Assembly: GCA_003150395.1 (NCBI GenBank)
Contig: QAMI01000001.1
Span: forward strand, 476-20,370
From: Candidatus Gastranaerophilales bacterium
GTDB taxonomy: Bacteria > Cyanobacteriota > Vampirovibrionia > Gastranaerophilales > Gastranaerophilaceae
DNA: 19,895 nt
Direction of reading: 5' to 3'
In this document: positions 19,526-19,895 of the stretch, in pieces
Position numbering within the stretch: position 1 is the stretch's first letter
Layout: each line of letters starts with the position of its first letter
Program-made: the position numbers and the translations under genes
Notes under the pieces: model-generated
What the model saw: the letters and a program-made list of their open reading frames with translations, nothing else
Databases searched by the model: none
What the model was told of the DNA's origin: nothing

Positions 19526-19895
19526 ATGATTCCAAGATTTCTTTCTGTTAAAAATATAGCTTTTATTGCAGGGATTGTAATTCTGTTATTTATTATTCCC
19601 AAAATTGTTGGTATTGTACTTTTGTTTTTCGCTGCATATGTACTTGCTTGCGCAATGGATCCATTTGTCGAAAAATTTCAAGCCAAAATAAATAATAACA
19701 GAACTCTGGCTTCGGTAATTGTTGTATTCGGCGGAATTATGGCAGTATTTGCACTTTTTGCTCCAATAATTGCAATCGCATATAAAGAAATAAAAACTTT
19801 TGTTAAAGTATTTCCAGACAAAATAATGGATGCTTCTCACTATATTACAACAATGAAAATTTATGGACATAATATTGCTGATTACATAAATTTGA
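19526..19895 (+). CDS. AI-2E family transporter (N-terminal part, cut by window edge)
   Basis: The visible 123 residues match the start of the AI-2E/PerM family of multi-pass membrane proteins, members of which export autoinducer-2 or move Na+/H+. A paired hydrophobic hairpin (residues about 10-45, IAGIVILLFIIPKIVGIVLL then FFAAYVLACAMDPFV) is followed by EKFQAKINNNRTLASVIVVF, the polar link and third helix. That helix runs into FALFAPIIAIAYKEIKTFVK and the extracytoplasmic region. 'ALDP.V/AMDPFV' followed by a basic, N-R-x-L-A sequence is the family signature. AAAGG six bases before the ATG fixes the start. The C-terminal permease part lies beyond the window, so the substrate cannot be judged. 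Confidence 0.85.
   Translation, partial: MIPRFLSVKNIAFIAGIVILLFIIPKIVGIVLLFFAAYVLACAMDPFVEKFQAKINNNRTLASVIVVFGGIMAVFALFAPIIAIAYKEIKTFVKVFPDKIMDASHYITTMKIYGHNIADYINL

Noticed and set aside
1..19895. Prophage, defence island or mobile element
   Set aside because: No integrase, transposase, toxin-antitoxin pair, restriction or CRISPR gene was recognised; the two small HTH genes alone are not enough to call one.

Overview
The window is AT-rich, compact bacterial DNA. It probably comes from the non-photosynthetic cyanobacterial lineage Candidatus Gastranaerophilales (Melainabacteria/Vampirovibrionia), a group of gut fermenters. Three things support this. Ribosomal protein S5 has a cyanobacteria-like core (VVKGGKKLSFRAIVIVGN) and a long N-terminal tail. 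The tRNA methyltransferase-like protein has the cyanobacterial-type DGS...YHS..GA..EA start. Two prepilin-like proteins carry the FTLAEVL.T.G.IGI.AAMTLP signature that I associate with this group. No photosynthesis gene is present. This placement is inference from recall; no search was run.

Layout, left to right. 1-60 holds TTACA direct repeats and the probable leader of a gene off the left edge. 111-1802 (-) is a short alpha-glucan phosphorylase-like enzyme whose expected PLP lysine is a serine. 1980-2174 (-) is a small hypothetical. 2240-3478 (-) is a PLP C-S lyase-like enzyme, divergent from an exported von Willebrand A protein at 3562-4275 (+). 4431-7244 (-) is a detached ribosomal fragment, rpsE-rpmD-rplO-secY, with a dispersed repeat between rpsE and rpmD and a shared terminator after secY. 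7399-8049 (-) is a prepilin-like protein, divergent from a small XRE regulator at 8150-8374 (+). 8408-10448 (-) is a two-gene unit: phosphohexomutase, then a membrane-anchored Lcl-like protein. 10514-11413 (+) is a lone MalF-type sugar permease. 11415-11810 (-) and 11974-12114 (+) are hypotheticals. 12164-13546 (+) is a CoA-disulfide-reductase-like flavoprotein that converges on a second FAD oxidoreductase at 13543-14841 (-), overlapping it by 4 bp. 14903-15613 (-) is a frameshifted prepilin gene, divergent from a small HTH-like gene at 15759-15977 (+). 16017-17396 (-) is the MnmC/MnmD-like methyltransferase with an Asn-rich insertion. 17548-18492 (+) is homoserine kinase, followed by a one-cluster ferredoxin. 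18798-19346 (-) is a Met/Gln-rich coiled-coil protein, divergent from a truncated AI-2E-family transporter at 19526 to the right edge.

The genes are mostly single housekeeping units. They cover glycogen/sugar-phosphate metabolism (phosphorylase, phosphohexomutase, sugar permease), translation and secretion, redox flavoproteins, threonine synthesis and surface proteins. I do not see a coherent new defence or mobile system. The points most worth following are the phosphorylase without its lysine, four genes whose -10 boxes sit exactly where a leaderless mRNA would start, a possible ATA start codon behind a perfect Shine-Dalgarno, and a sequence repeat that has grown inside the methyltransferase gene. 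No gene-free stretch exceeds 300 bases, and I saw no tRNA, rRNA, CRISPR array, insertion sequence or recognisable riboswitch.
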